64,000 nt of DNA from NCBI GenBank assembly GCA_018296165.2, contig JACKQL020000002.1, positions 1,426,001-1,490,000 of the forward strand. Direction: 5' to 3'. Positions 23,573 through 34,012 of this stretch are shown here, in pieces. Below the pieces are notes generated by a model. It searched no databases. It saw nothing but the letters and a program-made list of their open reading frames with translations, and had not been told where the DNA came from. Position 1 is the stretch's first letter; the number at the start of each line of letters is the position of its first letter. The position numbers and the translations under genes were made by a program. The DNA is from Termitomyces sp. T153 (Eukaryota; Basidiomycota; Agaricomycetes; Agaricales; Lyophyllaceae).

Positions 23573-24274
23573 GCGTGCGTGGTGTTGAACGACGATGATG
23601 ATGATGATGGCAACGTATATCGGATACACGAGACGTCAAAGGACGTCGATTCGGCTTCTCTTTCGCTTTCTTCCCTCCTTCGGCCTCCAACTAGACTTTT
23701 CATCGCGGGCGCTAGACGCACCCGAGCCGGCCAGTATGTAATTCTATGATTCTCTCATCCGCGGCGCGGCGCTTGACAATAACAACCCCATCATCCTCGC
23801 TGGGTCGTGCATGGACGCGGTGCTGGGGTATCTATACTTGTATAGGATGCGGTTTGGTTATCGGTACATTGGATATGTATGTATGTATGTATGTATGTTT
23901 TTTTGGTGTGTAAAGCTTGGTGGATCAATGTTTTAATGAAGCTCGGTAAGGAAGCGTTGAGGTATCGGCCGAATGACCGATGTAGGCTTTCCTACAGTCC
24001 CTGGTAATCGCATGTCAAAGGGCCCGTCAACGCATGGCTAGCTTTGTCCCTCCTGGGTTGAAAGCGCGTTTCGTCGAGATACCCCGATAGGCTTGGCGTA
24101 GCATATATTTGTTCATGATCCGGCTTCTCTACTGATACACGTTCAAACATGGAGGCTGATGTAGACTCTAGAGCATGCTCGTAGGGTCAACGGAGACCGA
24201 TCTCACGTCGCCGATGCCAAGATCCAAAACTCGGGACAAAAAGGGAAAAGTTTGAATGAAAACAAACATATCGT
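23573..24274. other. Intergenic with microsatellites
   Basis: No gene is supported. Simple repeats are visible: a GAT run at about 23592-23607 and a TATG run at about 23875-23897, followed by eight T. Confidence 0.5.
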
Positions 24275-25640
24275 CGCACATACTTATCCGACGGCGACAA
24301 ACTCCGATCGCACACTTGCCGTCGGGCGGGGTCTCGGGGTTGCTTATCTTTTTTGAATGACTTTTAGAGTTGGTGGGGATGAGTAAATGTTGTTCTGTTG
24401 TGCACTTGGTACTTGGACAGTACGGGTACAGCCTTGTTGGGGGGTAGGTCAGCAAGGTCCATTGTTCGAAGGGCGGGATGCTTGGCTTATAACTTATTTT
24501 TGGATTTTGTGGGCTGCGAATGCGAATGCGAATGCAGAAAGTGCGCCCGGAGGCTATATCATGGTTCCAAGTACGTTCGTTCGGGGTTTGATTATTGGTT
24601 TTATCGCTTTAGAGGTGGATATGGGTCTCGTTGTGTACTTGGCAGTACACACCCTGGTGTTTGATAGAAGCTAATGGCGGCAGGCGGCAAGGACCAGGGA
24701 CCTTTGTTCGAACCAAGGGACGGGACATCACACACCTGTACACTTACTTTTATTAGGCGCCAGCGAGTAAATCCGATGTTGGCTGGTACTCTCGTGCTAC
24801 TTGTGCTAGAGCTCTAGTACTATTTAGCTACGTCGGATACCTGGTATTGATGACTGAGGACGGCGTCGTTGTGCTAGTAATGTTACTCTGTTCGAGCCGG
24901 AGTACAGGAATGCGGTGATACAGAACATTTGGATCTGAATACGAATAACAAAAAGACTTCGAGGGATAGCCGATATTGTACCGCACTAGTACTGAATAGA
25001 TCAGTATTGCATCATACTAGTATGGTCATCACATCTGCAACACAATGAGAGACACGGCGAGCAATGAAAGACATGATCTTCTGGCTGCAAACAGAAAGAA
25101 GTATGCCTACCGCCCAGATTGTTTCAGATCCGAGAAGAATAGAATACATAGAAGTCGATGATGTTGCGGCGACCGATAGCTGGTCCTTCAGAGAATTCCA
25201 GAAATACTTGCTTTATCATTTACATTTATGAATAGCTCGGCACGTATGGAACGCCACCGAGCATACGTGTGTGTTCTGATAATAAGAATCCGGCACAGGT
25301 GTGTCTGGAACACGGGACGAGGCATGGCGAGTGCTGTTTATGGATGTCTTGATGGCTTAGCTTCCTTGCTGGGCTTCGTGGTCTCGGTAAGAAGCGCCGT
25401 CTGTTTCGAATGGGAGGAAACTGGGATTTCCATCGAGGATTGTGGTTCTGGAGGGAGCTAAAGAGCTATGTAGCTTGCGTGAAGATCCGACGGAGGGAAG
25501 ATTGCGGTTGTGGGTTCGAGTCGGAACGTCGTGTGGGTCGTTGACCCAGGGGTCGGTCACTGGGACCAGCCTAATTCGGGTATGACATTTTCATTATCCT
25601 AGACATTTGGAAGCGCTATGAGGTTGTTATTGCAAGGTCA
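24275..25640 (+). repeat. Dispersed repeat, copy A
   Basis: This segment is collinear with 55742-57110 (copy B). Shared landmarks in the same order include CCGACGGCGACAAACTCCG, TTTTAGAGTTGGTG, CTTGGTACTTGGA, GTACACACCCTGGTGTT, TATTAGGCGCCAGCGAGTAA, GAATACGAATAACAAAAAG, CTTTATCATTTACATTTAT and GGAACACGGGACGAGGCATG. Copy A has an extra block near 25500-25610. There is no long open frame and no obvious terminal repeat. It may be a non-autonomous transposon or a segmental duplication. Confidence 0.75.
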
Positions 25641-26460
25641 CTGCGGGGTCAACTGTTCTAAGGATCCGGAGTGATTGGTCAGGTCATCAGGAAAAAGTCG
25701 CATAGCAAACTTGGCCATATAAAGGTACTTATACCAACCTCAAGCCACTTATATAGAAGTCGTGTCATAATGGCATAGTCCGGAAGTCCCGTTATCCTTA
25801 TCTTGAACTTATCTTGGTGGGGCAAGATAATACAAAGTAAGTCTCCCTTATCATTGGTCCCAAGTCAAGTCAAAGGGACATAATGTGAGACAAGTTGCCT
25901 ATTCATGTGGATTTATGAGAGCCTTGTGGATGGGATTACTACCTGGCTCGCACTATGGGATGAGATTGCTACCTGGCTCACAAGATATGTACCTCATGAA
26001 TTTTGCCAACCCCCGAGGGTCATTTCCTGTGCTCCTTCTCATTATTCTACTATAACAATAATACTAATACGAACACTTATTTCCCTTGTAAACATATGAT
26101 ATGTGGGTGTGCATTCCATAAGTAGCCATTACAAAGATAAGTACAAGAGGCTGGAAAGCATATCAGTGCATAAAACAGTACAGTACATAATTAACGTACA
26201 AGTTGATGTGAGCATATTATATGTAGCATGTTACAGTCCAGAGCAAATTGAATAACAGTTCATGTGAGCAGTATAAGAACACATAGCAAAGTGCAAGGGC
26301 AGAGCAGAGTGAAAGCACTTGAAGTCTGAGTTGTAGTACAAGTCCAAGTCCATCAAATATTACTTACAAGTCACCAAAATTGATATAAGAATGAACTCGA
26401 AGTCCATGTCCACACAAAAAACACGATTGCCACCAGATGTCAGTCCAAGTATCCAGTCTG
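25641..26460. other. Non-coding, AT-rich, nothing recognised
   Basis: Several near-repeated words occur, such as 'cttatcttg' and 'gggattactacctggctcgcac / gagattgctacctggctcac' at 25934-25982. No supported gene or element end was found. Confidence 0.25.
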
Positions 26461-26944
26461 TCAGTTTTTGTGACATCCTTTTTCTTTAGAGCAGGGCTTG
26501 TCACCAGATTCAGCATCATCTTCACTGGAGTGGACATCATTGTCATTGTCATTGTCAACAGTGTTGTCAACTGCATTGTGGCTACTGCCCACCTCATAGT
26601 CATCCCCACCTTCTTCAGGAGCATCAGCATCATGTTCTTCTGGAGCCTCACTTTCTGTGCATAGGTGTTTAACTGGTCAATGAGTGGAACTCTCTGCCTG
26701 TTGAGGCTTGCATTTTGAATGACATGTCTGCTGTTCCTCCTGTCAGCACTGTTCTGCATCAAAAGCTTGTGCCCTTTCCTTCTCAACACAGGCCTTACAA
26801 AGGATGTTCCTTGATTTGCAACTACCAGCATACCTTTTGGGGTCCTGGCTAGTACACAGATCTAGATAGCAATACAACACCCTTACTCTACCAAACCCAC
26901 TCCACCCACAGCCTATAAGCCAACCCATCACCTGTAGCCCCCTC

Positions 26945-29600
26945 ATGCTCATGCTTACCCTGACTGAGATCTCACAGATGTCTAGGCTTCAACCCAGACC
27001 TCCTGATGGTGGTGCCAACTGCCCCTGGACCCCCTCCCAACAACTCCTGACTTGTTCTGAATTTGGTGCCTTACTGCAAGCACAAGCAGGACCAATCAAA
27101 TCAGTCTCTGATGCACACTGGTGGCTGGATTTTAAGGGATGGGTCCTTGCTGGAGAGCCTTACAACTGCATGAAGCTTGCACATGTGCTAATGACAGTGG
27201 CAGTAATAGCAAAGGGCACAAAGATCAAAGGGGATGTGAGGAACATGATCCTAGTGGTCATGCTCCTGCTGGAGAGCAACATCATCCTTTGGAGGCCATT
27301 GCTGATGCAGTTGCATCCAAGGTTCTCAGGCACATTGAGCCTGTTGTCCACTGCATAGCATCCTCTGCCAACTTTGCCTCAGCTAACAACATGGCCCAGG
27401 CTGAAACCACCCTGGCACTCAAGGGTGTATCTGCTCAGCTTGAATCTGTCACATCTTCCCTTGGTGATGTCATCTCAAAGCTCTCAGCCCTTCCCTCACT
27501 TACACCCACTCCCACCCCCCCTGGGGCATCTGGGCCCTCATTGTCATGACCCACTCCCTAGACCCCTGACCTTGTTCCCAACCTACTCACTTCCCCAAGC
27601 CCTCTACAATGCCCCACCAAACTCCCCCAACCCTCATCCACCCTCCACGCCCACTCTGGATAACTCCAATGCTTCTCTGGCAAACTCTGACAGCCCCCTG
27701 GTCAACTACAATGCCTTCTCTGCAGCCATTGACACTTCCCCTGAGCCCCTGGAACCCTCCCCCACCATTCCTGACCATGTCATATGCTCCCAACCCCCTG
27801 CCCTAGTTCACCCAACCTGCTCTGGAGCATCATGATGACCCTGGAGCAGCCTGCATCCCCAACTGATCCCATCAGAATATTGCTGCAGCTCACTCCTTGA
27901 TTGTACCTGACACCTGTCAACTCTGCACAGCTCCACCAAGCCCCACCGCCATACCTGCTGTCCCCCAGAGCTATCCATAAGTCATAGAGTAGCTGCTCAT
28001 ACTCTGGTCTTGATATTGCATTAACTGGTTACCTGTGTCTTGTGTTTCTTTCTGTCTTGATTTCTATTTTTGGTCTCAAATCTATCTCTTTTCTCAGTCT
28101 CATCTCGTCTCACCCCCATCTTGTCTTGATTGTCTCTATTTCCTTTGTTTCTCTAAGTTCTTTTCAACTCTGACATCAGTATGAACTCTGCACATGTGCT
28201 ACAACCCCTAAACATTCTTATGACAACTCCAGACCTCACTTCTCACTTAGCCCCGGAACCCATCAAGTCTTGATTGATCCCTCATCAAACTCTGGCTCTG
28301 CCTCCATCACTTGCAAAGCCTCTGCTTGCCCCGCAGTCTATTTGTGCACCTACAAACTTGTTCCTGATGCCCACCCAAGCCAAACACCTAATATACTTGG
28401 TCTTAGACTTCCCCAGACCACTCTGGACTCTTAGCCTCCCCTTGCAAGTCCCTCCACTCCATGCCAACCCCAGAGCACTAGGTTATAAGCACAGGACATT
28501 GCATCCACCTAGTAAGGACTTGCCCAGTGTAGCTGAGCCCCTGTAGTCAGCAGAACCTGCAACTCATGGGCAGATGTCATGAGATCACAACCCCCAATGA
28601 TCCCCTCCAAGTTCAACCCTGGAGCTCCACCACAGCACACCCAGATGCAACAGCAGCTACTCCATGATGCAAAGACAATCTTGATCATGATTAACACTGC
28701 TAGTGCAGATGCACTGGGTGACTACACCCCAACAGTAAACTTTGAACTTCATAGCTGCTTAAACAAAATGCTTGCCAAGATTGACAAGTCAGGTGCAGAC
28801 CTCACTGCCATTAATGGAGTGCCCCCTCCTCCTCTCAAAACTCTCATCCGTGGCATCACCTGGCTCCTACCTCCTTGAACTCAACATGCTAGAATCTGCA
28901 GAGTGCTTCTGCAGCTATGCCCTTGACCCCATCTGGGAGCTGGCTAGAACCTGCCTAGGCAACTCAGCAAGAGTTATCAACAAGGCTCACACCCTTATCA
29001 TCTGGTTTGCCCCTTGTAGAGGGATCTTTGATCCATCCAACAAGGAGGACATAGCAACATTTGAGAGCAAAAATGGTCTCCCAGCCAGGTGCATCACATT
29101 GGCCTTGTAGCTGAAGAGAATTGACTACCATCACTCAAAGCAAATGGTGGCCTCTCTCAAGGTCTGCTGCAACTCAGCACATACTGCCAACCACCTTCTA
29201 CATGAATGGGTATACATTGCAGGCCATCAAGTGATGGTCTGCAAGGATATTCATGAGCCCATCTGCTGTAATCAATGCCAGGAGTACAGGCATATTCATG
29301 TTAACTGCAGAAATGCTAAACACTGCTCTCACTGTGCTGGCATAGACCACACTTTTGACAACTGTCCCTCCAGGACTGCCCCCCACTGTGCCTCATGTGG
29401 GCCAGACTCTAAACATGTGAGCTTGTCTTGCAACTGTCTGATCTTCCAGAAATGCTGTAATGACCCGGACACTCAATATCCCAAGAACAGCATGCCCTAA
29501 TTCCCAACAGGCAATCTGAGCACATGGGTTCTTAACAGCCTTGACCTCTCTCACTACTACATGGAAATCATAGTGGAAATGATCTCCCCAATCCCCCAAG
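26945..29600 (+). pseudogene. LINE ORF1 (gag-like, zinc knuckles), frameshifted and LTR-interrupted
   Basis: Fragments in different frames read through the region. 26945-27240 covers MSRLQPRPPDGGANC to the WWLDFKGW segment. 27230-27541 is a helical region with ADAVASKVLRHIEPVV and LKGVSAQLESVTSSLGDVI. After the solo LTR, 28579-29110 carries MQQQLLHDAKTIL and the gag core. 29144-29500 carries zinc knuckles (CNQCQEYRHIHVNC, CSHCAGIDHTFDNC, CASCG). At least two frameshifts (about 27235 and 28850) and a TAG at 29108-29110 break it. Its role in an intact element is RNA binding in the retrotransposition complex. Confidence 0.75.
27542..28562 (+). repeat. Solo LTR of the Gypsy family with 5-bp TSD
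   Basis: The LTR starts TGTCATGACC and ends with a decayed CAGAACCTGCAA. CTCAT flanks it at 27537-27541 and 28563-28567. It shares CACCTAGTAAGGACTTGCCC and the GTCTTGATATT start motif with the other LTRs. It is 1,021 bp and CpG-depleted relative to the solo LTR at 6479, with the TATA box decayed (CCATAAG), so it is probably older. Confidence 0.85.
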
Positions 29601-29634
29601 AGCCACACCATTGACCAGTCCCTCCCCTCCAAAC

Positions 29635-29950
29635 AATACCTTCACCTGGTTCAATCCCTTGACCAAAGGCACTCAGCCCTCCTCACCCAACTCCAGACCC
29701 ACCACATCCCACTCAACAGCTACCTCTGCTGCATTCAATGCTCCAAAACACCTGTCTGCCCCCACTGCAGGAACCTCACAGTTGAGACAGTCTGACATGT
29801 TCTATTCAAATGTCAACACTATCAGTTTGAATGCCACTACCATCTACAGCATAAGCTCTGTTGCAAAGCTGAGTCAACCTCCTACCTCCTCACTGCCCCA
29901 GATGCACTAGATCACCTCTTTAGGTTCATACATGCCATGAAATGCTTCAA
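29635..29950 (+). pseudogene. C-terminal end of LINE ORF2 (zinc-motif domain)
   Basis: The frame reads LVQSLDQRHSALLTQLQ, HIPLNSYL, then CPHCRNLTVETV, a TGA, HVLFKCQHY and LDHLFRFIHAM. This is the CxxC...H....C domain that closes ORF2 in Tad-like LINEs, typically 'ET.xH.L..C..Y...R'. No RT or RNase H sequence precedes it, so an internal deletion joins the end of ORF1 to the end of ORF2 near 29600-29635. Confidence 0.75.
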
Positions 29951-30876
29951 GTCACACAAATCAGCCCAGTGAAACACATGAAATTGAACTTCAAGAAACC
30001 CATGCACTCCTGATTGATGGCTCGCTTGAGCCTGACTACATACCTAAAACCTAAAAACTCAAAACTTAATACCCTACCCTCACTCCTAATGTTAGCACCA
30101 GCAACTCCTCCTCCCCCACCCCACCTCACCTTACATCCCTCTGGGCTGAGGGCACTGCTATGCTGCTCAACCCACCACTGCCCACATGGCCAGCACTCAT
30201 AGCACAAACTGTCAAGTCACCTAGCACAGATCTGGTTATACTAGGGGAGTGCATCCAAAAACAGCCAAAGAATGCCAGCCCACTCATTCTCCATGTATGC
30301 AGGGGGTGTGGATTCTTGTGGCTCTTGTAGAAAAGACCATAGCACTATGCAATGTGATGCTATGTGTCAAGCACATAATAAATTGATTCAAAAAAAAGAA
30401 AAAAAAGACAGGCCTTACAAGCTTTCTTGAGGTGAGAGATGTCATTTTTTGCCTTGTGAGCAGGAAAACCCACTTTGTGCTTGACCCAAATAGTATTGTC
30501 CTCACTACAAAACAAACTGAAAAGAGTTGATCATCAAACAAATGAAAATAAAAACAAGAATGAAAGAAACTCACTTGTTCCAGAACTCAAGGGTTTTGTG
30601 TGCCCATTTGCTGTTGTGAGGGGTGAACAACAATAGGACATTGTAATAGAAGTCAGTAAAATTGAAAAGACCCTCCCCCACATCCCATGCTGTCAATGAA
30701 CTCAGTCCAAACCTTGCCTATGCATGGTCAAATCAGCCAAGACATCAAATACATAGGATAGAATAAATACCTGAGCCACTACATATGCTATTATCTCCAC
30801 TGTAATATTAGTGATACTATATTTATTGGCAATTGGGCACTTGGTTAAATATTTTTCAGATCAATTAATCCCCAAC

Positions 30877-31875
30877 TGTCAGGTTCCACTGACGACGGGG
30901 GCTCAGTACACTGGCGAGTCCTTACTAGGTGGACGCGATGTCCTGCGCTTATAACCAGACATCCGGAGTTGGAGCGGAGGTGGGGAAAGCTTGCAAGGGG
31001 AGCCCTAGGGAGAGCGGCCCGAGTAAGTCCTGAATGGTCCGGAGGAGTCTAAGACCAAAGGTACTGGTCATTGACCCAGGGCGGGTGTCAGGGCTAGTTA
31101 GTGGGCGCACAAATAGATTGCGGGGTAGGCAGAGGCTTCTTGGGTGATGGGGGCGGGGTCGGAGCTGGATAGGGGATTACCAGGGCTTGATGGGTTCCGG
31201 GGCTGAGCAGGTAGCGAGGTTCGGAGTTGTCGTAAGAATGTTTGGGTCGTGGCGCATGTGCAGAGTTCATACTGACGTAGGGAGCAAGGGAACCTTAGAG
31301 GAACAAAGGAAATATGTACAGTCGAGACGAGATGGAGACAAGACGAGACTGAGAAAAAGATAGATTCAAAACCTAAAAACAAAAATAGAGACAAGACGAG
31401 AGACGAAACATAGGAAACCGGTAAATGTAATATCAAGACTAAAGTTTCAGGAGTTATTCTATGACTTATATACCAACTACTGGGTACCTCCGAGGGTGGC
31501 GGATATGGTGGTGGGGGCTCGACAGAGCTGTGCGGAGTGGACAGGTGTTGGGTACAATCCAAGATCAGGCTGCGGCGGTATTCTGATGGGATCAGTTGGG
31601 GGTGTGGCCGCTCCGGGGATGTCGTGACACTCCGGGACGGGTTGGGTAAACTAGGGTAGGGGGTCGGGGACATATGACGTGGCCAGGAACGGTGGGGGAA
31701 GGTTTCAGGGGGGTGTTGATGGCTACAGAGAGGGAGTTGCTGTCGGGGTTTGCCAGAGAAGCGTCGGAGTTATCCAGTGTGGGCGCGAAAGTGTGGGCGG
31801 GGTTCAGGGGAGTTAGACAGGAAATCGGGAGGGGTTGGGAGCAGTGTCTAGGGAGCTAGGGAGCGGGTCGTGACA
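30877..31875 (-). repeat. 3' LTR of the chromovirus
   Basis: It has the same length as the 5' LTR, with 32 substitutions and no indels. About 29 of the 32 fit CpG to TpG or CpA change in one or both copies. Both ends are TG...CA. Confidence 0.95.
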
Positions 31876-31889
31876 TCACCCCCCCTTCA
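31876..31889 (-). promoter_or_regulatory. Polypurine tract
   Basis: In element sense the sequence next to the 3' LTR is GAAGGGGGGGTGA, immediately before TGTCACGACC. This is the expected position and composition for plus-strand priming. Confidence 0.8.
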
Positions 31890-32088
31890 GCGTTGAGACC
31901 CTCAAGACGTGGGGAGTGAGTCGGGGATCGGTAGGGCATGGGAATCGAAGTTGATCAATATTGATCAAACCGCAGCGAGCGGCGGCGGCATGTGGAAGGA
32001 AGTCGAGGTGCGGCCGCCATTCGTCAGGGGCCCCTTCTTAAGTTATTAAAAGGGGTGGACGCACCCGGGAGTCCACCAGCTTGTTGCA

Positions 32089-33784
32089 ATGTCTTCCTCA
32101 GCTTATTCTCCCACAGCATCTAGGTCGCCGTCCCCACCTTCCCAGCTGTCGTCCTCCAAAGATTCAGAGGGTCGCCAAGATTGCCGTTGGGTTGAGGCAA
32201 TGTACCGTAGTCATGAGTGTGGTCCATCTCATGTACCCCAGAATACTGATTGTCCCTTCGCAGAGTTGTCCGCGGCCGTGGCTGGTCCCTCAGGGCCACC
32301 ATCTGGCATGGATGTGATGCAGCCACTGGTGGGCATGGTCACTTCTACATGCTCCAAGTCTGGCATTCGCCTGGGGGTGGTCCGGCTTGTCCCAGAGGGT
32401 TCAAGGGTGGTACAGGCAGAGGTGATGCCGGAGCAGTTTGCCGAGGCGGTGAGTTGGGCGAGGGGTCCCCCCACCCTCGAGTGGTGTCAGGCGGCGGCCC
32501 CGGTGAGTGGCTACTTAGCTTCATGTTTTCCTGGACCAACATGCTCCTGCAGTGTGCGTCTTGTACCTGACGAGGGGAGCAGTGTGAGTTTGAGGAACCT
32601 GCATCGGGGGTACGGCGGGACACGTCAGTGTGCCTTCCGTGCCATTCGCGGCACGAGAAGTGCTCTGTCACCCTGAGTTGGCGGGCCATCTGCGTCGCGG
32701 CAGAGCAAGGGTGGGATCGGGGTTGGGTTGCAGTGCAGCTGGAGGAAGGGCGGAAGGGCAGGATGTCAGGGAGGGGCTCCGGGGCTGGGGAAGGGGAACG
32801 GGTTAGCATGCCTGTCATGAAGGTGGGCCCCCCGCGGGGTGGACAGAGGGAGGGGGCCCCTTCCATGCAGGAGAAAGGGAAACGGAGAGCGTCCCCTTCA
32901 CCCGAGGCGGGTCCCAGTAAGCGGGCGCAGGGCGAGCAGGTAATGGGGGGCCCCCTGGTTCCGCGGTGTACTCCCCTATATCCAGAGCCCCCGTTGAGCA
33001 GTCCGTGGATAGGTCGTGGTTGGCTGCGGAGGCCTATCTGCGGTGTCAGGTAGAGGGCTTGGAACGGTTGTTGGTCGCACGTGAGGAGGAGATTCAGGGG
33101 GTATGGGAGGAGAGGGATGGGGCTCAATGGGAGTTGGACAGGGTTTGGAGGGAATGGGACCTGGCACGGAAAGACAAGGACGTTGCTGTCGGGACTGCCG
33201 CGGAGCAATTGTCTTGTCTGCAGGAGTTGGAGGTGCGGACAGTGCATTTGCAGGCGTGGGCAGAAGCGGCGGAGGTGGCGACGCAGCAGGCAGGAGGTTC
33301 AGGGGTGCGGGAGACCCAGCAGGGTTCCAGCGCTGGGGAAGTCCGAGCGGCGGCAGAGAGGGCGCGGCAGCGGGAGGAATGGCTTGCCAACGAGGCGGCC
33401 TTGGGCCGGCGTGGAGTGCTTTGTGAGTGGTTTCCCCGCTTTCGTCTCCTAAGTGCTGATTCAGGTTCCACAGACTGGGCCAGGGAGCATCGCATCCTTC
33501 TCGACAGAGCGTCGGCAGCGCTGGGGTCCATCCATGATGGGTTGGCAAGGATGCCTGGGGACCTTCCACCGGAGTTGGGTCAAGGGGTTACGCAGATGGG
33601 GCGTCTGTTGGCAGGGCACCGGCGGAGGGCGACAGCAGATCCCAGGGCATGGTGGGAGGTGGTGATGGACATGGGGGAGCCGCTTCCCGGGCAACCCGAG
33701 GTTCTGGCAGTGGTAGTGGCACAGTTGGAGGTGTTCATGGTGGGAAGGGTAGCAGGGTTAGGGTTGGAGGAGGAGGGAGAGTGA
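32089..33784 (+). CDS. Antisense accessory gene of the chromovirus: zinc-cluster-like, coiled-coil protein
   Basis: This gene lies on the strand opposite to gag-pol. Exons 32089-32502, 32553-32916 and 32988-33784 join with GT-AG introns of 50 and 71 nt to exactly 525 codons, with one internal TGA (32568-32570) that fits CGA to TGA. The N-terminus is Ser/Pro-rich. Residues about 139-180 hold Cys pairs and a C/H cluster (CASC, QCEFEEPA, CLPCHSRHEKC) like a fungal zinc cluster or other zinc-binding module. A Lys/Arg-Gly segment follows (GKRRASPSPEAGPSKRA), then a long charged coiled coil (about residues 260-400: VEGLERLLVAREEEI, ERDGAQWELDRVWREW) and a C-terminal GQGVTQMGRLLAGHRRR block. A TATA-like TTATTAAAAGG lies about 45 bp upstream. 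The function is unknown; it may be a nucleic-acid-binding regulator carried by the element. Confidence 0.6.
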
Positions 33785-34012
33785 GGGAATTCAGACCCCG
33801 TCGTTGACTTGTTCTCTGCCCCTTCTTGTTCGAGTATATATATGTACACTGCTTGTTCCTATACAGTCTCTGGTCCTTCTGCTGAGTGTGGGAAGTTTCA
33901 GATAGAGCGAGGAGAGGAGTAAGTGGAAACACGTAGGAGAGTACTGGTGGGAGTTGAATCCCTGGTGAACCCAGAGGCGGGGGTTATGCCCACTATTGCT
34001 ATCTGTGTTGGG

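Larger units (their letters stand above)
26801..30407 (+). mobile_element. Second LINE family: internally deleted, non-autonomous copy
   Basis: ACAGGCCTTACAA (13 bp) flanks the element at 26788-26800 and 30408-30420. The 3' end is an A-rich tail (A7GA6G-like, 30390-30407) preceded by AATAAATTGATTC. It contains an ORF1-like region, the extreme C-terminus of ORF2 and a 3' UTR. The endonuclease, RT and RNase H are missing. Minus its solo LTR it is about 2.6 kb. The tail type differs from the ATTC-tailed LINE at 5612-13195, so the two are distinct families. Confidence 0.85.

Noticed and set aside
24460..24720. Possible tRNA T-loops (GTTCGAA/GTTCGAACC)
   Set aside because: No acceptor stem or anticodon arm could be built around them; they lie in the dispersed repeat.
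31098..31673. 191-codon minus-strand ORF (and its twin at 41037-41612)
   Set aside because: It lies wholly within the LTRs, spans the TATA box and start site, and appears in both LTRs only because they are copies.
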